Shown: positions 23,301-33,000 of the stretch, piece after piece | Layout: each line of letters starts with the position of its first letter | Numbering within the stretch: position 1 is the first letter of the stretch | NCBI GenBank assembly: GCA_008828725.1 | Contig: MEHQ01000169.1 | Location: forward strand, 1,228,059-1,292,058 | Length of the DNA stretch: 64,000 nucleotides | Origin: Saccharina japonica | Lineage: Eukaryota > Sar > Phaeophyceae > Laminariales > Laminariaceae | Direction: 5' to 3' | Program-made: the position numbers and the translations under genes | The notes under the pieces: model-generated | The model's input: the letters and a program-made list of their open reading frames with translations, nothing else | Told to the model about the DNA's origin: nothing | The model's database searches: none

Positions 23301-24704
23301 GGGGTAATTTTGTTTCTTGGTATGCTCATTCACCCCACCCCAAACTTGCTTTCCTTCGCGCCCCCATCTCTGATGGTGGCTTCGTTACCCCTCCACAGGT
23401 TGCACACCACGCACCTCGCGCTGGGGTCTCTCGCTAAGCAAGACAGCGCCGTGGGATACGAACAGCTGCGGCAGGCGTATAACCCTGTGAGGCCTGCGGG
23501 TGAACCGGAGGCGCCCCCCCTCGAGGAGTGGAAGGGCATGGCCTGCATCTGTCAGCACGTGTTTTGCAGGTGATGAGCGACACAGACACTATGCAGTGTT
23601 TGGGCGCTGTAGGCCGCGGGAGTTTCTCCTGTTGCTGTTTGCGGTTTACAAACACAAGGGTAGGTGCTGGGGGCTGCGGGTTGTCTAGGCGGTGCGCACG
23701 GTGGGCTGCCAAGAGAGACGTATGTCGGTGTGCATGCATCGTACGTATGGCGATCTAGGTCATCTAGATCCCAACTTGCCTTTATGAGGTGTTGATGAGG
23801 ATCTGTATAGTTCAGATCCAACCCCCGGAAACATGTGCTAGATCATGCCGACTACACGGCTCCCACCTGGTAACATGAGCTAGATAGTACATATCATACA
23901 GATCATGCAGATCGTACAGATCATACAGATCATCTGCCCTGGAATATCTAGATCATAAAGTGGGATCAGTGATCTCTCCGATATGTTAACCTTGCGGTTG
24001 TTTGCGCAGTCTGAATTCAGTTCCCTCCCCCCTCCTTTTTCGCCGTGGTGAGCTCGAGTACACATCGAATTCTCCGTTCGAGCGCGTTCGATCAATGCAC
24101 CCAAGAAGCTCTTCTCAGGAAGGGGGCGGAGGCGAATGTTCTCGCCACATGCATATCGTTCCCAGGATGGCTGTTTTCTCTGCCATTGTGATCCCCTCTT
24201 TCCCCAAACCTCGAGTGCATGTTTACCGTACCGTCCTCCTTCCTCCACCTTTCGCTGTCTCCCGTTTTCTCCCACATGACAGTAGATGGAGCCGGGCCGC
24301 CATTTATAACACCAACACTCGCCAACGTGGCCGTCTTTATCGTGCCGTCCTCCGTCTACGCACTGTTTCCAGTTTTTCTCCCGTATAGTCGATATCGCCG
24401 CCATTTTTAACACCAAACACCGCTCATTGTATAACACCCAAGACCGCAAACCTGGTGTGTGGTGTATGTGCGTCTTTCTGTGGTCAGGTCATTGTTCTCG
24501 AAGCGGTGGAAAGAGGATTCGACTTTCCGCCAGAAAATGCTGAAGAATATGCCGCCTGTCGAGGTTCTGGAGTGCTCTGAATACCCAGAGGCGCTTTTGG
24601 AAGACCGGCTCATCGACGAAGGGTTGTTGTCGCTCCTCGAAGGAGATGACGGCGAAGAAGGCGCTGGGATTGGCATTGGGGTAGGGTACACTACTACTGT
24701 GTAG
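9309..24704 (+). CDS. Zn2Cys6 binuclear-cluster transcription factor, 13 exons, 718 aa
   Basis: Exons: 9309-9583, 10859-11059, 12234-12341, 13091-13409, 14113-14186, 14612-14657, 15138-15209, 15601-15711, 16679-17085, 17679-17720, 19980-20093, 23399-23569, 24488-24704. Every junction keeps phase and gives one 718-residue frame. The start is the first in-frame ATG. Residues 69-102 form a complete zinc cluster, C-X2-C-X6-C-X11-C-X2-C-X7-C, with the typical basic RLRKKK between Cys2 and Cys3 and a basic linker after it. An intron splits the cluster just after Cys4. Residues about 165-400 resemble the fungal middle homology region (CALWCAVAMGALVHG, then YVELAREALKECF, then FTLMAFLSNFIGE). A 19-residue alanine run lies at 250-268, and the C-terminus is acidic and Gly-rich. 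By family this is a nuclear sequence-specific regulator; its targets are unknown. Most acceptors are CAG or TAG; those of exons 2 and 10 are AAG. A paralogue lies on the minus strand at 30-39 kb. Confidence 0.85.
10226..10463. mobile_element. Candidate hAT-like MITE containing a CCCGA array, in intron 1
   Basis: A segment rich in GGGTC/CCCGA pentamers, with an uninterrupted (CCCGA)n run at about 10266-10337. It is bracketed by ACTTGAAG on the left and ACTTGAAA on the right, 7 of 8 bases alike. Subterminal GGGTCGGGT arrays are common in hAT MITEs. Terminal inverted repeats are weak, so it may simply be a pentanucleotide satellite. Confidence 0.35.
11308..11371 (+). repeat. (ACAG)n microsatellite, intron 2
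   Basis: About 15 units of the GACA/ACAG tetranucleotide, with a few interruptions near the left end. Confidence 0.9.
12908..13058 (-). repeat. Repeat family R1 with terminal C/G tract, copy in intron 3 of the Zn2Cys6 gene
   Basis: Core shared with four other sites in the window: AATGTCTGCCTGGT, GCTCCGTCCCGGCATTGTAG and GGTCATACGA, ending in GAGTA plus a C tract at 13045-13056. The C tract lies 34 bases before the acceptor of exon 4. Confidence 0.7.
16370..16595 (+). repeat. Repeat family R2 (CGGCTCCC core) with telomere-like palindrome, intron 8
   Basis: Shares GTCTGCATGGTA, ATCCAACCC, GGAAACGT, CGGCTCCC, GCATACAGATC, CTAGATCATGAAG and GTCCGAT with 23752-23990 and partly with 37780-37900. 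An inverted telomere-like insert occupies 16515-16549. Confidence 0.55.
16515..16549. repeat. Interstitial telomere-like inverted repeat
   Basis: CTAGGGTTAGGGTTAGG is followed at once by CCTAACCCTAAACCCTAG: head-to-head TTAGGG/TTTAGGG units making a near-perfect palindrome inside intron 8. Confidence 0.6.
17829..18780 (+). repeat. Degenerate GTGGGTGAAATGG minisatellite, intron 10, part 1
   Basis: Dozens of diverged 12-14 base units (GTGGGTGAAATGG, GGCGGAAGTGGG). Intron 10 consists mostly of this repeat. It continues at 19060-19520 after an M1 MITE and unique sequence. Confidence 0.75.
18955..19044 (+). repeat. MITE family M1, copy 2
   Basis: Same about 90-bp unit: CCCATTCAGAACTGG, GTCCCACACTA, TTCCAAGTAGTTTGTCCCC, GTGGGACC, ending GGGGTTAAG. 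It lies in intron 10 of the Zn2Cys6 gene and interrupts the GTGGGTGAAATGG minisatellite there. Confidence 0.65.
19060..19520 (+). repeat. Degenerate GTGGGTGAAATGG minisatellite, intron 10, part 2
   Basis: Same unit as 17829-18780, for example CAAGTGGGTGAAATGGCGGA. The split is due to about 280 bases containing an M1 MITE copy. Confidence 0.75.
20750..20852 (+). repeat. MITE family M2, copy 2
   Basis: Same ends, with the shared inner block TTTTTGTGT...ACCGTAGGTCC in reverse orientation to the copy at 2219. It lies in intron 11 of the Zn2Cys6 gene, directly next to a SINE. Confidence 0.6.
20865..21195 (-). mobile_element. tRNA-derived SINE, copy 1
   Basis: Read on the minus strand, a tRNA-like head (GGGCTAGCAGGTAACC as A-box region, GAGTTCGAGCC as B box) is followed by a body containing GTGACCCCGGATCTGAGTT and a tail GGGATGGGGAAAAAAAAA. 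The internal pol III promoter and A-rich 3' end define a SINE. Confidence 0.7.
22740..23280 (-). repeat. Repeat family R1, long copy in intron 11 of the Zn2Cys6 gene
   Basis: Extends the core with an upstream block (TGTGCGGAG, GTGTGTATATGG, CAAGTCCGCCTCACAAGCGG) also present in the 48.4-kb copy. The C tract at about 23269-23276 lies about 120 bases before the exon 12 acceptor. Confidence 0.7.
23752..23990 (+). repeat. Repeat family R2, copy in intron 12 of the Zn2Cys6 gene
   Basis: Contains GATCTAGGTCATCTAGATC, GATCTGTATAG-TCAGATCCAAC, ACACGGCTCCC, a short (ATCATACAG) run, CTAGATCATAAAG and CTCTCCGATATGT, collinear with the copy at 16.4 kb. Confidence 0.55.
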
Positions 24705-24713
24705 ACGTATTTT

Positions 24714-24732
24714 AGACTATTCGTAATAGTCT
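24714..24732 (+). other. Short perfect hairpin just after the Zn2Cys6 stop codon
   Basis: AGACTATT, a 3-base loop, then AATAGTCT, starting ten bases after the TAG stop. It would form an 8-bp stem at the start of the 3' UTR. A role in mRNA 3'-end formation or stability is possible but only inferred. Confidence 0.4.
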
Positions 24733-27700
24733 GCGGAGTTTCTGGAGTGGATTGTTCAAACCTGCCGTGTATGTACTTCCCTGGTGTGTATTAGGCGCGA
24801 TCGAAGTATCACGCACAGCTTGCAAATATGAGTTTCGACGAAATCTTCGATCTCACAGCAGCGGAGGTGTCTGGTTAATCTTTGTCAAAGACCTGGTGTG
24901 TGTATCATATCGTAGTGTTCGCATCAATAGTGTAGTAGTTCCTCCGTTCGCTGCATACGATTTCCGAGGTGTCCGTGATCAAAGCATGTGGATTTGGTCT
25001 GCTCCGACTAGATTCGTTGCAGCCGTACTGCATATTATTCGCATGGACCTTTACTGTTCATTCCACGCGTTTTTGTTTACTTCTGCAATGCAGCGCCAAT
25101 GATTGCATTGGCGGGATGTTCCCCAGTGTGCTGTTGTTGTGGGATGGACGGTCGAATTGTACGAGCGACTTATTGTCTCCCCACGCTTCAGCAGCAGTGC
25201 ACGTATTGTACAGGTATATACACGTTTGAAAATAACTAGACCGAGGGGCGGCGGGAACGACGTGGCAACAGGACCAGCTCTTTTGATATTTCCATTTTGA
25301 TAAGGGAGTGGGACGGCTCGAGGAACGGCTGCGGTTAAGGCTTCGCCTGCTGATAGTCCACTCGAAGATGTGTTTCCGGCGAGCATTGGCAACTTGAGCC
25401 GTGCAGCCACCGTAGATCGTTGGAGTGCTCTCCGTGCGCTGTAGACACCACAACGCCTGTCACTCGTCTACCGTTTTTTGCCGCGTAATTTGCGTTTTCA
25501 CAGGTAAGTGTTGTTTTCGGACCATTGTTACTGTTGTTTGGTGTTGGCGTCTGGTGCGCAGGAGTATAGTATTTGGATGAAGTAAATTAAGCGTGTGGAC
25601 GAGGCGCGTTTTTCTGCTTTGTTATTTCGGCAACAATTTTGGGTATTTTGTTCGTTTTGTTGAGGGATTTGTTTGGATCCCTGAACACGTCGTAATCTTC
25701 GAGTATCAGCGTCACATTTCCCTTTGATGGCATTTTCCTTTCCCCTTGCTTCCCGCACCTAACGGAGCGGTTGCCCTACTGCTGTGCGTGGAGCCCCCTC
25801 CACCGTTACCCTCAAGGCATGCGCACCAGCCCTCCGAAGTCCGAGTATATATCTCTCTCTTTCCTGAGCTTAATGGCCCATTGGGAAAAGGGTTTGAGTG
25901 CCACCACGGCTGGGTGATTGCCGCTTCTACTGTTAGTAAAAGCTTAACCTCGTGGCTTTTAGGCATATTATAGCCACGAAAAAATAATGTGTGGGGTGTT
26001 ATCCACAGTAGCGAAAAGGGTTTGGTGCTGAAAGGTGAATCTGCAACCACTCGTAGTGTTCGCGCGCAGCTGCATGACTAGCACCATGCCCAGCGCGTGT
26101 CGTGTAAGGTCTTGTTGTATGTCGATCCGGACACTAAGGTACACCTGGTACCTGGTATATATGTACCTGGTGTTATCTCGGCCCATCGTGTGTCTTTTGA
26201 TGCTATATACGACAACGCTTTTCTTTTGTCGCGAATTTCTCCCTTTCAAGTCCCGAAACTCCAATCAGTTTATTGTCTGTTCATGTTTCTGACCCCGTTT
26301 TCTCAGTCCGGTCTCCTCCAGGCGTGACTCTGGCATTTGTAGGGCAGTGAGCTGGCTGGACTTTCCGGCTAACGCCAGTCAACTAATTGGCTTAGTCGAC
26401 TAGTCGGCTAGCGGTATTTGGCTTCAGTACATACACAACTCTTTCAAAATGTACGGCCTTCAGCATCATCGATGACGATGTTTTTTGTATGCGCCACATG
26501 AGTTGCAGGACCTCTTGACTATTTCTCCCTGTCAACCAGTGGTCTCTCGGGGAAATGCTCACCCCGTATGAGCAAAGAAGCCTTCCTTAAACATGGAAAA
26601 CAAAATACTTGGATAGTTGGAACTGTTGCAGCTTGACTAAAATACCTCCGTCAAAAGCCTCGATGCTTTCGCTTTTAGGTGCGTTGAAAGATAATGCTCC
26701 TAGGTGCATACTTCCAACACTACTAATGGAACCACTTCTGTAAACGCGTTGCTCCAATTATTGGTTGACTCGATTATACTGCTGCACGTACGTAGTCTTT
26801 TTCTGCGCCTTCATAGACCATTCAGACTTGAGTATTGGATTAGTTGAGGCCTCCTGCCCCAGCCAGTGGTCCTACCGATACTTCCTTGTTCTCTTGTACC
26901 AGGTACTCTTTGTTTACCACTGGACTGGAGTCGAACATCTCCTTTCTGTCCGGGCTGTCACCCAAAACTTACTGTACACCAATACGTACACATATCATCT
27001 AGCTGGCGACTTTTAGCCATCCAACTCACAGCTCTGCGTAGGCCTTTGTTTTTGCGATTTCGAACGATTTGCCCTACTACAGTAGCTGGTACCTCCGTAC
27101 GTAGTGTATACGCACCTGGTACGCAATAAAGGGACAGGTTCCCTCACAGCTGTCTTACTTGGAACCTACTAAAGACGTGCTACGGTAGAGGTAGCACTTT
27201 TTGGCTGAATCGGTTTCTGAACGATCGGGCTCCATATAACCAAAAATCGTCGGACTTTCATTTTTGTGACGAATAATGTATCAGGGTATACTTCGGTCAT
27301 GAGATTTCGCATCCGGCAGCACTTTTTGTTTTCCTCCAAAATCATTTTTTCGGTGAGGTAGGACGCTCCTTAAGTGAGGTCAGAAAAAACGGTGCACCTC
27401 TATCGTAGCATGCGTCTAAAGTATGAGAAGTCGCTCATTTGCACTGCATGACCGTACCAGATAGCCTGCGTGTACATCGCTATACTCTACCCCGGTACAA
27501 ACCGTAGGACCTTGCAGTTGTCTCACTGCGAACTTACCAGGTATATCATACGTACGTACACGCGAGTATGGGAAGTCCCTCGTATTCAAATGATCATCGA
27601 CCGCCTAACGAAACAACAAAACCGGCACACTTGGAGTCGGCACGGCCCTGCCATCCATTGGCCTTGCAACTACGTACAGGATTATCAGACAGGGGATAGC

Positions 27701-28454
27701 ACCGACAACCAATCAACGCAAAGAAGGGCAGCTGAGTTCATCCAGCGCCGAAACAACGACGACGGTAAGAAGCCTACTCGTACTACGAGTGAGTACTGTC
27801 TGCAGCGTACCAGGTATAAGGTCACAAGGCCAAGTCATTGGCATGCATGGACTGTTACCACCCTCGACTTCAACTATTACTAGGTACGATAGGGATAGCG
27901 CGAAAATAACCGACGGCGAATAAATTAGAGAGCACTTTCCACGTACAGCGACAACACAAAGAAAGTTTTCGCAGTCAGGAAAACGTACGTAAAAATAGAA
28001 CATCATACCTGGTGTTTTGTTTTCGTCGATAGCACTAAAAATCTAAAAATGAACACAACAACAACAGCTGCCGACGTTAGACCAACAAACTAAAGGGTAC
28101 ATCAGCCGCTCATCCGCAATGAAACTACCACCAGGCACTACGTAGCGGGACCGTCCTTTTATCAGTTCGCACATCGACGCCCGCGATACCGATGTTAACC
28201 CCGCCCCCATACCATCGAACAGCCCACATCTTCATGCCAAATATACGCACGCTTGGTGGCGTCTGCGACATCCAGCGCGCTTGCGGGCGTCTGCGATACC
28301 CAGCGCGCGCTATAGTAATACCTATCGCCGCGTGGGTGCTTTACGTCAGCATGGCTAACCGCAAAGAAATCAAACGGCTAACGGTGCCTTCACCTCGATA
28401 TCGTTGCCGCGGCTGGCTTTAGTGCCAACATTTTCCAACGCCAATCAGAACGAT

Positions 28455-28690
28455 TCGGTGACAAAATCCAGGGATTTCCCACCAATCATAACGCTCCTTC
28501 AACATATTGATCAATCCGAAGACTGCCTTGACGTTGTCCGTGCCAACAAAAAAAAAAACATGGGACGGACAGAAAGTGACGTCACCTTGAATGGCGTCGT
28601 GTGCCATCCAAGGGTTTTCCACCAACCAGAACACTCGGTTAAAATATATTGACTAATCAAAAACTGCGTGCCCGAAATTCCTCCATCTCA
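28455..28690 (+). repeat. Repeat family M3, copy 3 (tandem half-units)
   Basis: Two half-units about 150 bases apart share CCA-GGG-TTTCCACCAA, ATATTGA-CAATC and ACTGC. GTGACGTCAC lies between them, as in the 6.6-kb copy. It is intergenic. Confidence 0.5.
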
Positions 28691-30051
28691 AGTAGTTTCA
28701 GCAGTAATACCTCTAAGTAGACCAAAAACTTAAATGCCCTCCCCCCCCCAACAATGCAAGCTTCTCTTCGACTCACGACACATATTTAAAGTAGACTATA
28801 AGGCTACATACTGTTCCGGGACTTTCTCTCTATATATACCAGGAATATAGATGTACATGTAGTCCAAGGCCGACCGGATGAAATTATGTTACCGCTCGTG
28901 CTCTTCACGCAGTAAGCCCACGCAAATTCATACATTTGCAGGAGTTAACGCGCGACATGGGGTGGAGGTAGGTATAGCGCCCTTGAGCACCAACACATAA
29001 ATAAATGTGCCGGGTCTCGCGTGCCGACGGCCAGCACATCATGCAACTATCATAGTTTTATGCACATAAAAAACTCAGACTTCTAACGCAGAACGGCTGA
29101 CAGGCAGCTACACAATACGCCAAGAAAAGGTACATAACCCAAACGCAGAAAACAGGCGAAATACAAACTACGGGGTACATGAAACCATGCTAGTGCACCG
29201 CACGCAACCAGGTCGTGGCGGGATGCAGCACACAGGAAATGGCGGAGAGCCTTTCATCGGACGGCGGTCGTGCCCCCCCTTTGCTACCCAAATACTATCC
29301 ACTCCCGAAGACAATAAACAGCCAGACATCACTCAAAACACTCACCATCCTTTTACAGGCTGCTAAACCTCCTCCTCTGCAAGAAAACAGACACTCCAGT
29401 AAATGCTAACGCGTAGCGTCGGACCCCACCGAACAAGCGTATCGTCAATCCCAGGTCCCCTCCTTTGCCCTGTATCCCAATAACCTTTTACCTGCTTACG
29501 CGACCGCCTCATGCCGACCAGTCCAAGGTTGTTTGTTCATCGCCGGCGTCAATGCATGCCCCCCGAAGTACCATCTCTGCTAGTGGGTTGATCGAGCTTA
29601 TCCAAGGCAGCACAGGAAGGTGCCACCCGCCTTCGTTGCCGCTGCCCCCCCTCTCGATACCGACTCCGCCAATGGCTCTCAACTCCGCCAATGACTCTCT
29701 CCCAACAGCTCGCAACCCACAATGGCCTGCGGTGACCGCCCACGACGTTTCGCCATCGCGGAAACCGCTACTACTCCAAGGGTCAAAAACACAGCTCGCG
29801 CGGCTCTCAACCCCTTTGCAACTGCACACGCGTTCTTAGAGGAAAACTGCTTCATATTAGTGTGGGACAACAAATCATGCCGTAGTAAAAGGGTTATAGC
29901 GGCCCTCTCCCGCTGAAGAATCAGCTGCCAAGCCTCTCCGTCTACCAACGCCTGCTTGAGCAAAGCTTTCCCCAAAAGGACGATCACGAGCACGACCGCT
30001 CGAAGCGCCGGCTGAGCCCTGTTCCCTGTCGAACTGGGCTGTCGGTGATCG

Positions 30052-33000
30052 TCACCACCCCCCCCCGGTCCCGCTCCCCATCCAGTCCGACGAGAACGCG
30101 TCGCGCGGTCCGGTCGCTTCTCGCGGCCGGCACTCTCTCCCGCCGATGTCTCGGCTCCAGCTCCCGCCGGCCACCCACCCCCCCCCCGCCGCGTCAGCCG
30201 TCGTCACACCGCCGCCAACACCACCAATACCGCCGCCGTCGCCGTCACCATCGCCCGCGTCGTAGGAGGCGCCGCCGTGGAACCCTCGCACTGGCACCAC
30301 CATTTCCGGCACCGTTGTCGCCGCCCCCGCTTCCGCTGCAGTTGCCGCTTGCAACGCAGGCGTTGACTCCCTTGACCATGACACTCGCCGCCCGTGACCG
30401 CCTTCCGTCGCAAGGCCAGAAGGAAAAGAGACCGGAGGAGACGGTTCCACGACAAAGCCGGCTGGGAGGCCAGAAAAAGAGACCGGTGGAGACGCGTCCA
30501 CCACGTAATTTTCGGGAAAGGCAGCGGCGGCGGAGCTTTGCGAGGAGGAGGAGGACGTCTGCCGCCGCCAGTCCACTTCCCGGTATCCCCATTCAGTGCC
30601 GCGGGCGCCAGAAGGGCGAACGGCGCCGCCGCCTCCACCGCCGCCGCCGCCGTCAGTAGCCGGCGTTCCGGTTCCGGCCCCGAAACCGGCTGCGGTCGAA
30701 ATCCCAGCCATCGATGCGACGGTGTGGCCGTGCGGCGTCACCGTCGCGCCGGCCACGCAGGAGGCGTTGTTGTCAGGGGAGGCGCAAAGGTTCGCTACAC
30801 CGGGGAGGCGTTCCTTCGCATTCCCGCCGCCGCCGCCGACCCCGTACAGAGGCTGGGGAGAACGGAGGCCCTCTGCCTGTCGAACAGTCTGATAAATCCT
30901 CGTGGCGGTCTGACCCGGCACACCTTGCGCGGAAACGGTCTCGTTTGGGATCGAGGCTTGGGGGGGAAGGGGCGGGGGGGAGGGAGTCGCCCGGTGGGCG
31001 CCCCCCCCCTCGCGGTGGTGCTGGTGTTGGTGCTGGTGCTGGTGTTGGTCTGAGGGGCTCGGCTCGTTTTGGTTTTCGTGCTGATGCTGACCTTCGGAGT
31101 CGATCTCTTCGCCTTCGGCGGAGACCTCGACTGCTGGCTTCGATTTCGTTCGTAGCCGCTTGTCAATAGCCCTATATAGCAACAAGTAGCAGCAGTGGTT
31201 TAAATTCAATGTGACCGACGGTGCGGGAAGAATACACGGGGAAAGGAGGAAGCAGACACCGATTAAGAAAGGCAACACCAGCGGCGGAGTAGAGGTAAAC
31301 GGCCGGCGCGGTAAAGCTTTGTCGGCCCATCGGGGCATTCGAGGTACAAACTACAGTAAGACGTTGCCAGGGGCGGCTAACCGTACCGCGTGGTTAGACA
31401 CAACTAGGCAACGGGATAGTTGGTCGTAACGAGAGCGGGAGGGCCGTCACCGCCAAAACATCGACATCTTCGCCGACACCATCTCGCAGGCATCTTGCAC
31501 CCCCCCCCGTTATATGCGACGCGCCGCGCAGGAAGGGGAATATATTTTGGGACGGTACGGCTGCCACTAAATCCGAACGTTCTTTACGTGCGGCGAGGCT
31601 TGGCGATCCCACGCCGGTCCCACCTGCAGAAAATGTGATTGCAGAAGCCGACCGTCGTCCACTCCGAGAAGGTCGGCACCTCCGCCGTACCCTGCGCGCG
31701 AACCTTGTTGTAAGCGTCGCGCAGCTTCCCAAATGTCTCCTCGGACTTGAACGCCGCAAGGAACGCCAGCAGGCAGTGGGACAGGTGCAGCCTGTGCTCG
31801 GGGCAAGATAAGGTGGAAAGAAACGATGCGACACTTTGTTAGTGAGAGATTTCAGATACTGCTATACCATAAGGCTGGTACACGGCATGTCTGAAATGGT
31901 AATCTCCTCGAAGCCTGCCATTATTCAGGTGGGCGATTGGCGCTTGCACATACCTTTGGGCAACACAAGGTTGCACGCTCCGGCATCAGAGTGACAAAAG
32001 AAAATAATCATGGAGGAAAGTAAGGTACGCAGGAGACAGAATTCCAGCCAATCGATGCCAAGAACAAAACAGGATATGTGGCAGAAATCATTTGACAACA
32101 AAGTACAGTCGCCGGTAACTAAATACACCAAAAACGGCAGAAAATCGTGCCGATGAAAAAAAAGCACGACCACAAATGCAGTGACCCTGTCAACCACAAA
32201 GCAGTTACAATTCACCAATGCGGACAAACGGACGCTTACTCACCACACGGAGAAGCGGCAAAGGCCCGGATACCTGCGCGGCACAGCACAAGGATGCAGC
32301 GCGGCACGACCACGTTAGCGCCCCAAGTAGGAAGAGCAGTTGCAGTAGGGAGGCGAGCACGAGGGGATCACGTCAGCCGCGCCTCGGTTACCACCGTGCG
32401 CACGTGGCCTATCGATCCGAAGCCAAAGGTACGGTAGCCTGCGTTGCCTCTACAGCAGCGCCGCCTCTACAGCAGCGCTGCCTCTACAGCAACAGCCAGC
32501 GCTGCCTCGACAACAGCAGCCAGCTTTTCCCTCTGAAACAGCAGCTGGCGCAGTCTCCACAGCAGCAGCTGGCGCTGCCCTTACATCAGCAGCAAGAGAT
32601 ACCTTTACAGCAGGCGCTGTCTCTACAGCAGGCGGTGCCTCTACAGCAGGCGATGCCTCTACAGCAGCATCTAGCGCTGCCTCTACAGCAGCAGCTAGCG
32701 TTGCCTTTACAGCAGCAGGGGCGGAGAAAACACACCGCTATAGTGCGGGGTGTGGATTCGCACCTTATCAACACCTCGGCGGAGCGGGTGATCTTGTTGA
32801 ACCCTACCATGGTGTTGCCGATCGCCATCTCTACGTACGCGTGGACGCCGTTATAGAGGAGACCCCCGACGCCGTTACCAATCTCGGGCCTATTAACGAG
32901 TCACGAGCAAGGACGGGTCAGCGCATGCAGAAAGCGCTTATATATAGTGTGTGTACGCAAAGCTCGACACAAGTCGACGAAGGAAGAAACGCCGAACTAT

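Larger units (their letters stand above)
24705..30051. other. Intergenic region between convergent paralogues, no gene recognised
   Basis: About 5.3 kb between the stop codons of the two regulator genes. Only short open frames occur, without family resemblance. An open minus frame at 25410-25230 is Ala/Pro/Ser-rich and could be an exon, but nothing joins to it. The segment holds a dispersed repeat at 28455-28690, several TACCAGGTA palindromes and homopolymer runs. The 3' UTRs of both genes must lie at its ends. Confidence 0.5.

Noticed and set aside
30045..31169. Plus-strand Arg/Pro-rich open frames
   Set aside because: Antisense shadows of the GC-rich last exon of the minus-strand paralogue, which begins at a phase-correct acceptor.
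32218..32856. Plus-strand Gln-rich open frame of 212 codons
   Set aside because: It is a CTACAGCAG repeat and overlaps the minus-strand paralogue exon at 32764-32889 that aligns with the sister gene.
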